DNA of 64,000 nt. It comes from Mucilaginibacter rigui (lineage in GTDB: Bacteria > Bacteroidota > Bacteroidia > Sphingobacteriales > Sphingobacteriaceae). Shown piece after piece: positions 33,592-42,606 of the stretch. Location: the NCBI RefSeq assembly GCF_014773275.1, contig NZ_JACWMW010000001.1, positions 1,240,001 through 1,304,000 of the forward strand. The letters are read 5' to 3'. Position 1 is the stretch's first letter, and every line of letters begins with the position of its first letter. The notes under the pieces are model-generated. The model had not been told where the DNA came from. It did no database searches and saw nothing but the letters and a program-made list of their open reading frames with translations. Both the position numbers and the translations under genes were made by a program.

Positions 33592-36165
33592 ATGCCATCA
33601 ACCTTAAGGCTCAGTCAAAAAGAATCTATCTTTAACCACGAAGTTGTAAAGCGGTTTGAGCTGTACAACAGCTTGTTTCAAACATTGCCTTTTTACCAGG
33701 TTAAGGATACAGGGATCTTGCTGCCATTCTTTAGTTCGCACTGCGATAAGGGGACGGCCGACCAGCTATCACCTACAGAGATCATCGAATCGTTTTTCAA
33801 AAAATACGTACCTAATGTTGACCATCGCGAGCAGATAAACCGCTTGTTTAGGTTTATACAATATATAGAGCGCCAGGTGGTTTTATTTGATGCCATTGAA
33901 GATTCATCATTTGCCAAGGTTGGCCGTGTTGATGATACCGGAACGCTGCAAAGCATGGTGCAGCAGGCATCGCAAAGCGAGCAGGCAAGGGCAAACATCA
34001 GCAGGCAACTAAAAGATTTTTCGTTAAGGCTGGTGCTTACCGCGCACCCTACTCAGTTTTACCCGGGCACTGTTCTGGGTATCATGACTGACCTGATAGA
34101 GGCGCTTAAAACCAACGATATCCCATCTATTGACGGATTATTGCAGCAGTTGGGTAAAACACCATTCTTTAACAAAACATCGCCAACCCCGGTTGATGAG
34201 GCTGTGAGTTTGGTGTGGTTCCTGGAGAATATATTTTATAATGCGTTATCGGGCATCCAGTCAAAATTGGAAGAAGAGTTTGATATTGAGGGTAACCCGC
34301 AGGTGCTTGAACTTGGCTTTTGGCCTGGTGGCGATCGCGACGGTAACCCCAACGTTACCACCGAAACTACCCGTTCGGTATCAACTTTATTAAGGCAAAT
34401 TATTTACCGCTGTTACTACCGCGATTTCAGGAACCTGAAACGCCGCATCACTTTCAGGGGCTTTGCCGACACCATCAGCAAACTGGAAGCGGTACTTTAC
34501 GATAACGCATTTAACCCGCAGGATAACCCGAAAGATCTGCAGCCTGAGTTGCTGAAACTACTCAGATCTATGCGCCAAACGCTGGTTACCGAGCACGATA
34601 GCCTGTTTGTGAACATTGTAGATAACCTGATCCAAAAGGTAAACTTATTCGGTTCGTACTTTGCCACACTTGATATAAGGCAGGATAGCCGCGTACTGCG
34701 CGATGTATTTAAATACACTACCGAAAAGGTTTATACCGGCGTACCGAAAAACTATGCAGAGATGAACGAGGAGGCTAAAATTAAAAGCCTGCCCTTTAAC
34801 CAGGCCGATTTTAAATGCCCTGCAACTGCTGATAGCCTTATCCGCGATACACTGGACACCATCAGGCTGATGAAGCAGATACAGCACAGCAACGGTGAAA
34901 AGGGCTGCCAGCGTTTCATCATCAGTAACTGCCAACAGGCATCAGATATTTTGCAACTAATTGCCCTGTTTTTGTGGAGCGGATGGGAAAAAGATAAACT
35001 GAGTGTTGACTTTATGCCATTGTTTGAAACCGTTAACGACCTTAAACATGCCGCAGATGTGATGGAGAAATTATATACCCACCCGTTCTACAAAGCGCAT
35101 TTAAAGAAACGCGGTAACAAGCAAACCATTATGCTGGGCTTTAGCGATAGCACCAAGGATGGTGGTTACCTGATGGCTAACTGGAGCATTTATAAAGCCA
35201 AGGTTGAGCTTACCGCCATGGCCCGCAAATACGATATTACACTGGCGTTTTTTGACGGCAGGGGTGGCCCGCCGGCACGTGGTGGTGGTAAAACACACCG
35301 TTTTTACGCGTCTATGGGTAAAGAAATTGCTAACGATCATATCCAGCTTACTATACAAGGGCAAACGGTGAGCTCACAATATGGGTCGGTAGAAACGGCG
35401 AGGTTCAATACCGAGCAGTTGATAAACGCAGGTATCATAAGCGCGCTGCACCCCAACCATAACGATTTGTTGGATAACAAGCATAAAGCCCTGATAGCCG
35501 AAATGGCCGAAGAAAGCCACGGCCTGTTTCTGGCGCTGCGCGAGCACCCGCTGTTTATGGAGTATCTGGAAAATTATAGTCCGCTTAAATTGCTATCGCA
35601 GATCAACATCAGCAGCCGGCCAACCAAGCGTAACGCGGGTGCCAAACTGAAGTTGGAAGACCTGCGCGCTATCAGCTTTGTTACTTCATGGAGCCAGTTA
35701 AAACAAAATATTCCCGGTTTTTACGGAGTGGGTACTGCTTTAAAGAAAATGAAGGACGGCGGTAAATGGAAAGAGGTGAAAGAGCTTTATCAAAACTCGG
35801 GTTTCTTTAAAACCATGCTGGATAACTGTATGATGTCTATGACCAAATCCGACTTTAGGGTTACGGCTTACATGGCTAAGGATAAAAAGTTCAGCGCTTT
35901 TTGGAAAGGGCTGAAAGCAGAATATGAGTTAACCCGCGAAATGCTGCTGGAACTTACCGATACCAAAGTATTGATGGAAGAGTTCCCGGTTGACAGGCGT
36001 TCGATAGCCATACGCGAGAAGATTGTATTGCCATTGGTTATTATACAGCACTATGCCCTGCAATGCCTTAATAATACCGACGATGAAGAGTTGATTGGTA
36101 TTTATAACAAGCTGGTGATACGTACGGTGTACGGTATTGTGAACGCCGGAAGGAATTTGGCGTAA
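33592..36165 (+). CDS. ppc: Phosphoenolpyruvate carboxylase
   Basis: An 857-residue cytoplasmic enzyme that carboxylates phosphoenolpyruvate to oxaloacetate to refill the TCA cycle. Catalytic signatures are all present: LVLTAHPTQFYPG (His about 150), GFWPGGDRDGNPNVTTET (about 243-260), LGFSDSTKDGGYLMANW (about 513-529), FFDGRGGPPARGGG (about 553-566) and TIQGQTVSSQYGS (about 587-599). The C-terminus ends GRNLA rather than the NTG seen in most enzymes, which fits the shorter Bacteroidota-type PPC. It is transcribed divergently from the FUSC gene, and a REP-like palindrome follows. Confidence 0.96.
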   Translation: MPSTLRLSQKESIFNHEVVKRFELYNSLFQTLPFYQVKDTGILLPFFSSHCDKGTADQLSPTEIIESFFKKYVPNVDHREQINRLFRFIQYIERQVVLFDAIEDSSFAKVGRVDDTGTLQSMVQQASQSEQARANISRQLKDFSLRLVLTAHPTQFYPGTVLGIMTDLIEALKTNDIPSIDGLLQQLGKTPFFNKTSPTPVDEAVSLVWFLENIFYNALSGIQSKLEEEFDIEGNPQVLELGFWPGGDRDGNPNVTTETTRSVSTLLRQIIYRCYYRDFRNLKRRITFRGFADTISKLEAVLYDNAFNPQDNPKDLQPELLKLLRSMRQTLVTEHDSLFVNIVDNLIQKVNLFGSYFATLDIRQDSRVLRDVFKYTTEKVYTGVPKNYAEMNEEAKIKSLPFNQADFKCPATADSLIRDTLDTIRLMKQIQHSNGEKGCQRFIISNCQQASDILQLIALFLWSGWEKDKLSVDFMPLFETVNDLKHAADVMEKLYTHPFYKAHLKKRGNKQTIMLGFSDSTKDGGYLMANWSIYKAKVELTAMARKYDITLAFFDGRGGPPARGGGKTHRFYASMGKEIANDHIQLTIQGQTVSSQYGSVETARFNTEQLINAGIISALHPNHNDLLDNKHKALIAEMAEESHGLFLALREHPLFMEYLENYSPLKLLSQINISSRPTKRNAGAKLKLEDLRAISFVTSWSQLKQNIPGFYGVGTALKKMKDGGKWKEVKELYQNSGFFKTMLDNCMMSMTKSDFRVTAYMAKDKKFSAFWKGLKAEYELTREMLLELTDTKVLMEEFPVDRRSIAIREKIVLPLVIIQHYALQCLNNTDDEELIGIYNKLVIRTVYGIVNAGRNLA

Positions 36166-36181
36166 ATGCCATAAGTACCAC

Positions 36182-36276
36182 CGTTATTGTGAGATGCTAT
36201 AGCGACGTGGCAATCTTCGAGATACATGCCGCCAAGTTTTTCTATCGAAGATTGCCACGCTACGCTCACAATGACG
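36182..36276. repeat. REP-like palindromic repeat, copy 4
   Basis: CGTTATTGTGAGATGCTATA and GCGACGTGGCAATCTTCGA are mirrored by TCGAAGATTGCCACGCTACG and CTCACAATGACG. Two compensating changes (GTGAG with CTCAC against GCGAG with CTCGC in other copies) preserve the outer stem, which suggests that the hairpin is what is kept. Confidence 0.85.
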
Positions 36277-36360
36277 GTTGGGAGGATGTTAATCATTAAG
36301 TTTTTGTAAACAGAATGTGGTAATACGTGTTACGTAAGTATTATAAGCTTAATATTTACG

Positions 36361-36885
36361 ATGAAAAGAACATTTAGTATCGCCTTCGCATTGGTTACCT
36401 TACTTATTGTGCAAGCTTGTAATAACAAAAAAGCCAAAAACTACAATAAAATAAATCAGGCTAACGAAGATGGGATTTCTTTCGTGAAAGATGCTCTTGA
36501 ATCCGGCGCAGCCGAAATTAAGGTATCTCAACTTGCCTTAACAAATTCCCGTAACACAGAAGTGCTGGCATTTGCAAAAATGATCATTGCCGATCATACT
36601 GACGCGGATGCTGAACTGAGAAAGCTATCTGGCAGTAAGGTTGCGAACGACACACTTACTGTTGCCCACGAACATTTGGTAAGCAGCTTAACAGGTAAAA
36701 AGGGTCATGATTTTGATAAGGAGTACACACAGGCTATGGTTAACGACCATGAAAATGCCATAAAGATTTTTAAAGCCGGGGAAACCAACACAGACAAAAA
36801 GTTAAAAGATTTTGCCGGCAAAACGTTGCCAAAACTGCAGGAACATCTGAAACAGGCAAATGAAATATGTCTTGGTCTAAAATAG
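36361..36885 (+). CDS. DUF4142 lipoprotein
   Basis: A 174-residue exported protein with a lipoprotein signal ending IVQAC (Cys20). The mature region is the all-helical, ferritin-like DUF4142 domain: ISFVKDALESGAAEIKVSQLA, NSRNTEVLAFAKMIIADHTD, FDKEYTQAMVNDHENAIKIF, and LPKLQEHLKQANEI. The family occurs in the periplasm or outer membrane of many bacteria and has no settled function; relatives in myxobacteria and Proteobacteria are called predicted outer-membrane proteins. Its 3' end overlaps the convergent DUF763 gene by nine bases. Confidence 0.87.
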   Translation: MKRTFSIAFALVTLLIVQACNNKKAKNYNKINQANEDGISFVKDALESGAAEIKVSQLALTNSRNTEVLAFAKMIIADHTDADAELRKLSGSKVANDTLTVAHEHLVSSLTGKKGHDFDKEYTQAMVNDHENAIKIFKAGETNTDKKLKDFAGKTLPKLQEHLKQANEICLGLK

Positions 36886-38079
36886 TTTTAATTGTTGTTC
36901 CAAAGGCGGTTTAGCTTTGCCAAAAACAGTTCGGCCACCGTATTTCCATGAATCATTCCTTTCTTTTTCTATCACCTGGTCAAAGTTGGCATTTGGGGTA
37001 AAGTCTTTTTCTGCCGCCTGGGCTATATTGGTGAGGCGTTTAATGGCTTCGCTTTTTTCACTGTTGCCCAATTTGGCTTTGTGGATGGCGGTTTGCAAAA
37101 CACCTATGGTTTCATCGTAAACTTTTGTAGGTACAGGGAAGGGATGCCCATCTTTACCGCCATGCGCGAAGGAGAACCTCGCCGGGTCTTTAAACCTTGA
37201 CGGCGTGCCATGGATCACCTCGCTTACCAAAGCTAATGATTGCAATGTACGCGGGCCAAGGCCTTGTAGCAGCAACAGGTCTTCAAAGTCCTTAGGTTGT
37301 TTTTCGTGTGCCAGCCACAGCACAGTACCCAGGCGTTTCAAGTCGACATCTTTTGCCTGCACATCATGGTGATTGGGCATTACAAGTTTCCTTATTTCTT
37401 TCAGCATGCGGTCGGGTTGTTCGGCGGCAATCTGCATTACACCTGTGCGCGAGCTATCAGCCAGTTTATCGGCCATGTTTAAAATAAAACCGTTGTTTTT
37501 CCCGTGGATGGCGGTATGGGGATCTTCAACAAATGAAGTTAGTTGTTCCGAATGCCAGTGGTAACGGCGGGCGGTGCTACTCAGGTCGCTCATGCCTTGT
37601 TGTACTACGGCCCATTTGCCCGTATCGCTTAAAATAAAGTTATGTGTATACAATTGAAAACCATCCTGTATAGCGGTATTATCAATCTTGGCGCTCAACT
37701 TGCTGCATTTTACCAAGTAGTTACCATCAAGCCCGGTGGTGTTGCAAACGTTCATCAGTTCCTGAGGAGTTTTGGTTGAGTGTTTGCCTTTACCGCCGCA
37801 AATATAAATACCCAGTTCGCGGCTGTGTGGATTGATAGACCGCTTTAACGCCCCCATAACCGATGTGGTGATGCCTGATGAATGCCAATCCATACCCATA
37901 ACAGCGCCCAGGCTCTGAAACCAGAAGGGATCGCTCAGGCGGCGTAAAACCTCATCCTTTCCGTAATCCATTACAATAGTTTCTATTACTGCGAGGCCCA
38001 GTTTGGCCATACGTTCGGCGAGCCAAACAGGTACATAACCATAATGTAAGGGTAAATCGGCACTACCGGAACGCTTCAT
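36877..38079 (-). CDS. DUF763 family protein
   Basis: About 400 residues. I chose MKRSGSADLPLHYG (38079) as start because the longer frame to 38196 would translate a REP-like palindrome (38133-38220). The body matches DUF763: LHYGYVPVWLAERMAKLG, GMDWHSSGITTSVMGALKRS, GIYICGGKGKHSTKTPQEL, QDGFQLYTHNFILSD, GLGPRTLQSLALVSEVIHG with a helix-hairpin-helix-like LLLLQGLGPRTLQSLAL, and FSFAHGGKDGHPFPVP. The family is common in archaea and thermophiles and sporadic elsewhere; function is unknown, but the HhH-like segment hints at DNA or RNA contact. Confidence 0.82.
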   Translation of the reverse strand: MKRSGSADLPLHYGYVPVWLAERMAKLGLAVIETIVMDYGKDEVLRRLSDPFWFQSLGAVMGMDWHSSGITTSVMGALKRSINPHSRELGIYICGGKGKHSTKTPQELMNVCNTTGLDGNYLVKCSKLSAKIDNTAIQDGFQLYTHNFILSDTGKWAVVQQGMSDLSSTARRYHWHSEQLTSFVEDPHTAIHGKNNGFILNMADKLADSSRTGVMQIAAEQPDRMLKEIRKLVMPNHHDVQAKDVDLKRLGTVLWLAHEKQPKDFEDLLLLQGLGPRTLQSLALVSEVIHGTPSRFKDPARFSFAHGGKDGHPFPVPTKVYDETIGVLQTAIHKAKLGNSEKSEAIKRLTNIAQAAEKDFTPNANFDQVIEKERNDSWKYGGRTVFGKAKPPLEQQLKLF

Positions 38080-38132
38080 GCTAACAAAGTTAGCAATTTG
38101 TTTGAGATTATGAAAGAATACCACCTCTCGCG

Positions 38133-38220
38133 CGTCATTGCGAGCGTAGCAATCTTCTACATGCTCGTCGCCTGCCTTTCTATCGAAGATTGCCACGTCT
38201 CTATCGCTCCTCGCAATGAC
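38133..38220. repeat. REP-like palindromic repeat, copy 5
   Basis: CGTCATTGCGAGCGTAGCAA near the left end is mirrored by TTGCCACGTCTCTATCGCTC and CTCGCAATGAC at the right, with TCGAAGATTGCCACG as the core right arm. It lies between two minus-strand genes and creates a false N-terminal extension of the DUF763 gene. Confidence 0.8.
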
Positions 38221-38243
38221 TGTTGGGTGAGGATAAGAGGCGT

Positions 38244-38699
38244 CTACGCCTCAAAAGAGACTTTCACATCGTTCCAAAACTCATCCAAAGCTATTATACG
38301 GGGTTTAAAAAAGGAGATCAGTTTTGGCCAGTCTTCCTGTTGGAAGATACTGACGGGGGAGAGCTCTGTATAAATCCTGCTGACGATTTTGCCGTATTCA
38401 TCCTTACCATGCAGTTGCCATTGCCATTCTTCGCCAAGTGTATTGTGTAGCATGGTTTTGTAGGTGGCGAACTGCTCGAAAAATAATTCCTGCAGCTCTG
38501 CATCCGGGTGGGCTATTTCAATAGCAACGCTTGCCATTTTATTATCAGCCTGCGTTCTGAAATAGATGTGCTTTACACCGGTTTTATAATTGATCCAGTT
38601 GGTGCGCAGGCCTTCGGCAGATAGTACCGGGCCCATATATTGCCCAAACGCTGTCCAGAATGCCTGTTTTAACTGTGATGCCTGATCTTTAGAGTACAT
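38244..38699 (-). CDS. DUF4268 domain protein
   Basis: A 151-residue cytoplasmic protein of the DUF4268 type, seen alone in Bacteroidota and elsewhere as the C-terminal part of larger nuclease-related proteins. Recognisable stretches are LKQAFWTAFGQYMGPVLSAE, NWINYKTGVKHIYFRTQADN, ASVAIEIAHPDAELQELFFE and QEDWPKLISFFKPRIIALDE. The PD-(D/E)xK-like fold suggested for the family is a literature-level inference; I see no clear catalytic triad. Two palindromes flank the gene. Confidence 0.8.
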   Translation of the reverse strand: MYSKDQASQLKQAFWTAFGQYMGPVLSAEGLRTNWINYKTGVKHIYFRTQADNKMASVAIEIAHPDAELQELFFEQFATYKTMLHNTLGEEWQWQLHGKDEYGKIVSRIYTELSPVSIFQQEDWPKLISFFKPRIIALDEFWNDVKVSFEA

Positions 38700-38719
38700 A
38701 GATATTTTTTAAACACGTT

Positions 38720-38832
38720 GTCATTTCGAGGGAAGCGCAGCGACGAGAAATCTTTTACACCAAACATTTGTTGAAGCGTGATGTACACTTGCAATTGTAA
38801 AAGATTTCTCCTCTTACCTCGTTCGAAATGAC
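38720..38832. repeat. Palindromic repeat with GTCATTTCGAG arms
   Basis: GTCATTTCGAGGGAAGCGCA and GAGAAATCTTTTACA are mirrored by TGTAAAAGATTTCTC and CTCGTTCGAAATGAC. It shares the TCATTnCGAG end with the REP-like copies but has a different core (AGAAATCTTTTAC instead of GGCAATCTTCGA), so it seems to be a related sub-family. It sits between the GH3 stop and the DUF4268 gene. Confidence 0.75.
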
Positions 38833-38838
38833 ATTCGG

Positions 38839-40989
38839 CTAATTTATATTGAATTTCAAACTCAACTTCTCCTCCTGCGAATTACCACCCAGGATCAGCC
38901 TATACTCACCGGGGTAAATTTTCCATTTGTTAGTAGCCAGGTCCCATTTTTGCAACTCCCTAACAGGGATGCGAATGGTTGCAGTTTGTTGTGCCCCTTT
39001 AGTTACGCTTACACGTTTAAACCCCTTTAACTCCTTTAAAGGCATACGGTCAATCTTCGGATATTGAATATAGGCCTGTACCACTTCATCACCGTTAAAA
39101 GTGCCTGTGTTTTTTATATCTATGCTTATACTAATGGTGTCAGTAGCTTTATAGCTTGTTTTAAAGTTACCTGCTGCAGTGTAATCAAATTTTGTATAAC
39201 TCATGCCGAAGCCAAACGGATATTGCACAGGGCCATCGTAATAGCGGTAGGTACGGCCTTTCATGTTGTAATCTTTATAATCGGGCAGGTTGCTCAATGC
39301 TTTATAAAATGTGACCGGTAAATGCCCCGACGGCGAAATATCACCAAACAAAATATCGGCCAGCGCATTGCCGCCCTGCTCGCCCGGGTACCAGGCCAAA
39401 ATAACGGCATCGGCATAGGGGGCAATAGCTGCTACATCCACATCGCTGCCTGCTGTGATCACTGCTATAATGGGTTTCTTTACCTCGGCACGCAAACGTT
39501 TAAGATAAGCAATGTGGCTTGCGGGTAAATTTATATCCAGCTTATCGCCACCACCCGGGGCCAGGAAGGCATCGCCCTCTTCGCCCTCGTTAACCGGCGA
39601 CAAGCCCAACACGGCAACCGTAACGTCTGCATTCCCCGCAGCCCAAATACCACCAAAATGAGTGGTGTCGCGGTTATCGGCCCCAAGGTCATACTCAACG
39701 CGGGCAGCGGGGCCAACAGCAGCGGTTATACCTTCTACAAAATTCACCACTTTACCTGTTCCGTGGTAGTTACCTATCAGTGCATCGTACGATGTTGCAT
39801 TTGGCCCAACAACCATATAGCTGCTGTATTTACTTTTACTAAGCGGCAGCACATTATTATCGTTTTTTAAAAGCACCATGCTTTGTTGCGCCACTTTACG
39901 TGCAAGGGCAATGTGCTGCGCGTTATGCACGCTATCGGCACCGTAACCATGGTATGGATTAAGCGACGCATCATCATAAAAACCGAGTTTGAATTGTGTG
40001 CGCAGGGTGGCACATAAGGCCTTATCTACATCGCCAACTTTCAGCAAGCCGCGTTTTACGGCCTGCATTACATCGTTTTGAAGAAGGGTAGAGCAATCCA
40101 GGTCAACACCAGCTTTGATGGCCTCGGCAGCTACAATTACCTGGTCGGGTTGTGTTTTATGGCGAAGGTAAATATCATCTAAAGCGCCGCAGTCGGTAAC
40201 CACATGGCCTTTAAACTTCCATTCATTCATCAAAATATCTTTAAGCAAAGTATTGCTGGTGCAGCAAGGTTCGTCGTTAACCCGGTTATAGGCACACATA
40301 ATGCTTTCCACGCCGCCATCAACCAGGTACTTAAACGAGTATAGGTAGGTTTCGCGCAGATCTTTCTGATCTATTATGGCGTTAAACTCATGCCTGCCTG
40401 CTTCGGGGCCGCTATGTACGGCATAATGCTTGGCTGCGGCGCTGGCTTTTAAATAATGCGGATCATCACCCTGCAAGCCTTTTACAAACGCCCCACCCAT
40501 ACGCGAGGTAAGGAACGGATCTTCACCGTAGGTTTCCTGCCCACGGCCCCAGCGAGGGTCTCTAAATATGTTGATGTTGGGTGTCCAGAAGGTAAGGCCC
40601 ATGTATTGCAGCCGCCTGCCCATCCCGGTTGACAGGTTATACTTTGCCCTGGCCTCGGTTGATATAGCGTTGGATACTTGTTTCAATAAGTCGTCATTAA
40701 AAGTTGCTGCCATGCCTATAGCCTGCGGGAAGATGGTTGCCTCGCCTGCGCGGGCAACACCATGCAGGGCTTCGTTCCACCAGTTGTAGGCAGGGATGCC
40801 CAGGCGCGGTACGGCTTTGCTTTGATAACCTAACAGGGCTATCTTTTCCTCTAAAGTAAGGCGCGATACCAGGTCTTTTACACGGACGTCTAAAGGCTGT
40901 TTACTGTCTTTATAGATAATTTTTTGCTGGCCGGAGACCATTATCGGTACAAAAAGTATCAATAGCAAATAATAAAATCGAATTTTCAT
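38839..40989 (-). CDS. Secreted glycoside hydrolase family 3 (beta-xylosidase/beta-glucosidase type)
   Basis: About 716 residues from the ATG at 40989, which opens a clear signal peptide (ending VSGQQ); the frame upstream to 41040 adds 17 residues that would block the signal. Domain order is GH3 N-terminal TIM barrel, GH3 C-terminal sandwich, and a fibronectin III-like end. Marks: RLGIPAYNWWNEALHGVAR (typical of GH3 xylosidase/glucosidases), RDPRWGRGQETYGEDPFLTS, KHYAVHSGPE, and the nucleophile Asp in VVTDCGALDDIY. Acts on beta-linked plant oligosaccharides outside the cytoplasm. Divergent from the GH29 gene with 98 bases between, so both may respond to the same plant-glycan signal. Confidence 0.9.
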   Translation of the reverse strand: MKIRFYYLLLILFVPIMVSGQQKIIYKDSKQPLDVRVKDLVSRLTLEEKIALLGYQSKAVPRLGIPAYNWWNEALHGVARAGEATIFPQAIGMAATFNDDLLKQVSNAISTEARAKYNLSTGMGRRLQYMGLTFWTPNINIFRDPRWGRGQETYGEDPFLTSRMGGAFVKGLQGDDPHYLKASAAAKHYAVHSGPEAGRHEFNAIIDQKDLRETYLYSFKYLVDGGVESIMCAYNRVNDEPCCTSNTLLKDILMNEWKFKGHVVTDCGALDDIYLRHKTQPDQVIVAAEAIKAGVDLDCSTLLQNDVMQAVKRGLLKVGDVDKALCATLRTQFKLGFYDDASLNPYHGYGADSVHNAQHIALARKVAQQSMVLLKNDNNVLPLSKSKYSSYMVVGPNATSYDALIGNYHGTGKVVNFVEGITAAVGPAARVEYDLGADNRDTTHFGGIWAAGNADVTVAVLGLSPVNEGEEGDAFLAPGGGDKLDINLPASHIAYLKRLRAEVKKPIIAVITAGSDVDVAAIAPYADAVILAWYPGEQGGNALADILFGDISPSGHLPVTFYKALSNLPDYKDYNMKGRTYRYYDGPVQYPFGFGMSYTKFDYTAAGNFKTSYKATDTISISIDIKNTGTFNGDEVVQAYIQYPKIDRMPLKELKGFKRVSVTKGAQQTATIRIPVRELQKWDLATNKWKIYPGEYRLILGGNSQEEKLSLKFNIN

Positions 40990-41087
40990 ATGGGCAGTAT
41001 AAGGGAATGCTAACTTAAAAGAAATAGGCCGCTCTGCCAATTATTTTGTGCTGAAATGTTACTTTAGCAATTACTAATACTGCTTAA

Positions 41088-42605
41088 ATGAAATACCTAT
41101 CATTGCTTTTACTGCTGGCTGCATCATCGGCTTTTGCACAGCCCGCGCCAAAACCTTATGGCCCATTACCAACTCAAGGCCAGTTAAACTGGCAGGAAAC
41201 CGGCATGTACTGCCTGATCCATTGGGGGCCTGATACCTATACCGACAAGGAATGGGGCTATGGTGATGAAGACCCCAAACTGGTAAACCCATCTAATTTT
41301 GATGCTATGCAAATTGTCGGCGCGGCTAAAGCGGGTGGCTTTAAAGGTATAATTGTAGTAGCCAAACATCATGATGGTTTTTGCCTGTGGCCTACTAAAA
41401 CAACCGAACATAATATCAGCAAAAGCCCTTACAAGAATGGCAAAGGCGATATACTGCGCGAGTATCGTGAAGCCTGTGATAAAATGGGCATGAAGATGGG
41501 TGTTTACTGCTCGCCCTGGGACAGGAACAGTGCCCTTTATGGTAAGCCTGAGTATGTAACAGAAGTGTATCGTAAGCAATTAAAAGAATTGTATACCAAT
41601 TATGGCCCGTTATTTATTACCTGGCATGATGGTGCCAACGGTGGTGATGGCTACTACGGCGGTGCGCGCGAAGTTCGTAAGATAGAGAGATCTACCTATT
41701 ACGGGTGGGATGAAACCTGGGGTATTGCCCGTAAGCTGCAGCCCAACGCCGTTATTTTTGGCGATGTTGGCCCGGACATACGTTGGGTAGGCAACGAACG
41801 CGGACAGGCCGGCGAAACCAGTTGGGCAACCTACACACCTCATGCGCCTGATGCCGGCAAGAAGCCGGGCAATGGCTATGTAAAAGATTATGAAGGCACA
41901 GAAGGCCATCGCGATGGCGAATTTTGGATGCCTGCCGAATGTGATGTGGCGCTTCGACCGGGATGGTTTTACCACAAACGCCAGGATGATTCGGTTAAAA
42001 CGCCTCAAAAATTGCTGAGCCTGTATTACCAAAGTGTTGGCCGTGGCGCTGCTTTAGACTTAGGTTTATCGCCCGACAGGACAGGCCAGCTGAATACAAA
42101 TGACGTGCAATCACTAAAGCAGTTTGGCGATGTGTTAAGGAGAACTTTTGCCCTCAATTTGGCCAAAGGCGCTACGTTAACAGCAAGTAATACAAGAGGT
42201 AATAATAAAACTAAATATGGCGCAGCCAGCCTGTTGGTTGATAGCCGTTACACCTATTGGGCAACTGATGATAAAGTGAAAACGCCCGAATTGGTATTAG
42301 ATATGCATCAGCCTAAAACCTTTAATATAATACGCCTGCGCGAAAATATCAAACTTGGCCAGCGGGTTGAGGAGGTAGCGGTTGATGCCTGGCAGGATGG
42401 TAAGTGGGAGGAGATTGCCAAAGCTACCAGCATTGGCGGCAACCGGTTGATCCGTTTACAAAATGATGTATCTGCAAGTAAGGTCAGGCTGCGTATCACC
42501 AAGTCGCCGGTTTGCATTGCCCTGAGCGATTTCGGGCTTTATAAAGAAGCTAAATTAAACGATGTCGCATTTTTAATTGATAACAGCAAACCACCGAAAT
42601 TCTAA
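41088..42605 (+). CDS. Secreted alpha-L-fucosidase (GH29) with C-terminal discoidin-like domain
   Basis: A 505-residue exported enzyme with signal peptide ending SAFA. The GH29 barrel is seen from about residue 25 to 365: ETGMYCLIHWGPDTYTDKEW, GFKGIIVVAKHHDGFCLWPT, KMGMKMGVYCSPWDRN, and the nucleophile region LFITWHDGANGGDGYYGG (Asp about 187). Residues about 370-490 look like an F5/8 type C (discoidin) carbohydrate-binding domain (ASLLVDSRYTYWATDD, NIIRLRENIKLGQRVEEV). It should release alpha-linked fucose. The frameshifted SMP-30 gene begins two bases after its stop codon, so they form an operon. Confidence 0.9.
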   Translation: MKYLSLLLLLAASSAFAQPAPKPYGPLPTQGQLNWQETGMYCLIHWGPDTYTDKEWGYGDEDPKLVNPSNFDAMQIVGAAKAGGFKGIIVVAKHHDGFCLWPTKTTEHNISKSPYKNGKGDILREYREACDKMGMKMGVYCSPWDRNSALYGKPEYVTEVYRKQLKELYTNYGPLFITWHDGANGGDGYYGGAREVRKIERSTYYGWDETWGIARKLQPNAVIFGDVGPDIRWVGNERGQAGETSWATYTPHAPDAGKKPGNGYVKDYEGTEGHRDGEFWMPAECDVALRPGWFYHKRQDDSVKTPQKLLSLYYQSVGRGAALDLGLSPDRTGQLNTNDVQSLKQFGDVLRRTFALNLAKGATLTASNTRGNNKTKYGAASLLVDSRYTYWATDDKVKTPELVLDMHQPKTFNIIRLRENIKLGQRVEEVAVDAWQDGKWEEIAKATSIGGNRLIRLQNDVSASKVRLRITKSPVCIALSDFGLYKEAKLNDVAFLIDNSKPPKF

Positions 42606-42606
42606 G

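Noticed and set aside
38080..38196. 39-codon N-terminal extension of the DUF763 gene
   Set aside because: It translates the REP-like palindrome 38133-38220; MKRSGSADLPLHYG fits the family start.
41184..42032. Two minus-strand ORFs of about 130-140 codons
   Set aside because: They lie opposite the GH29 catalytic domain and have no motif of their own.
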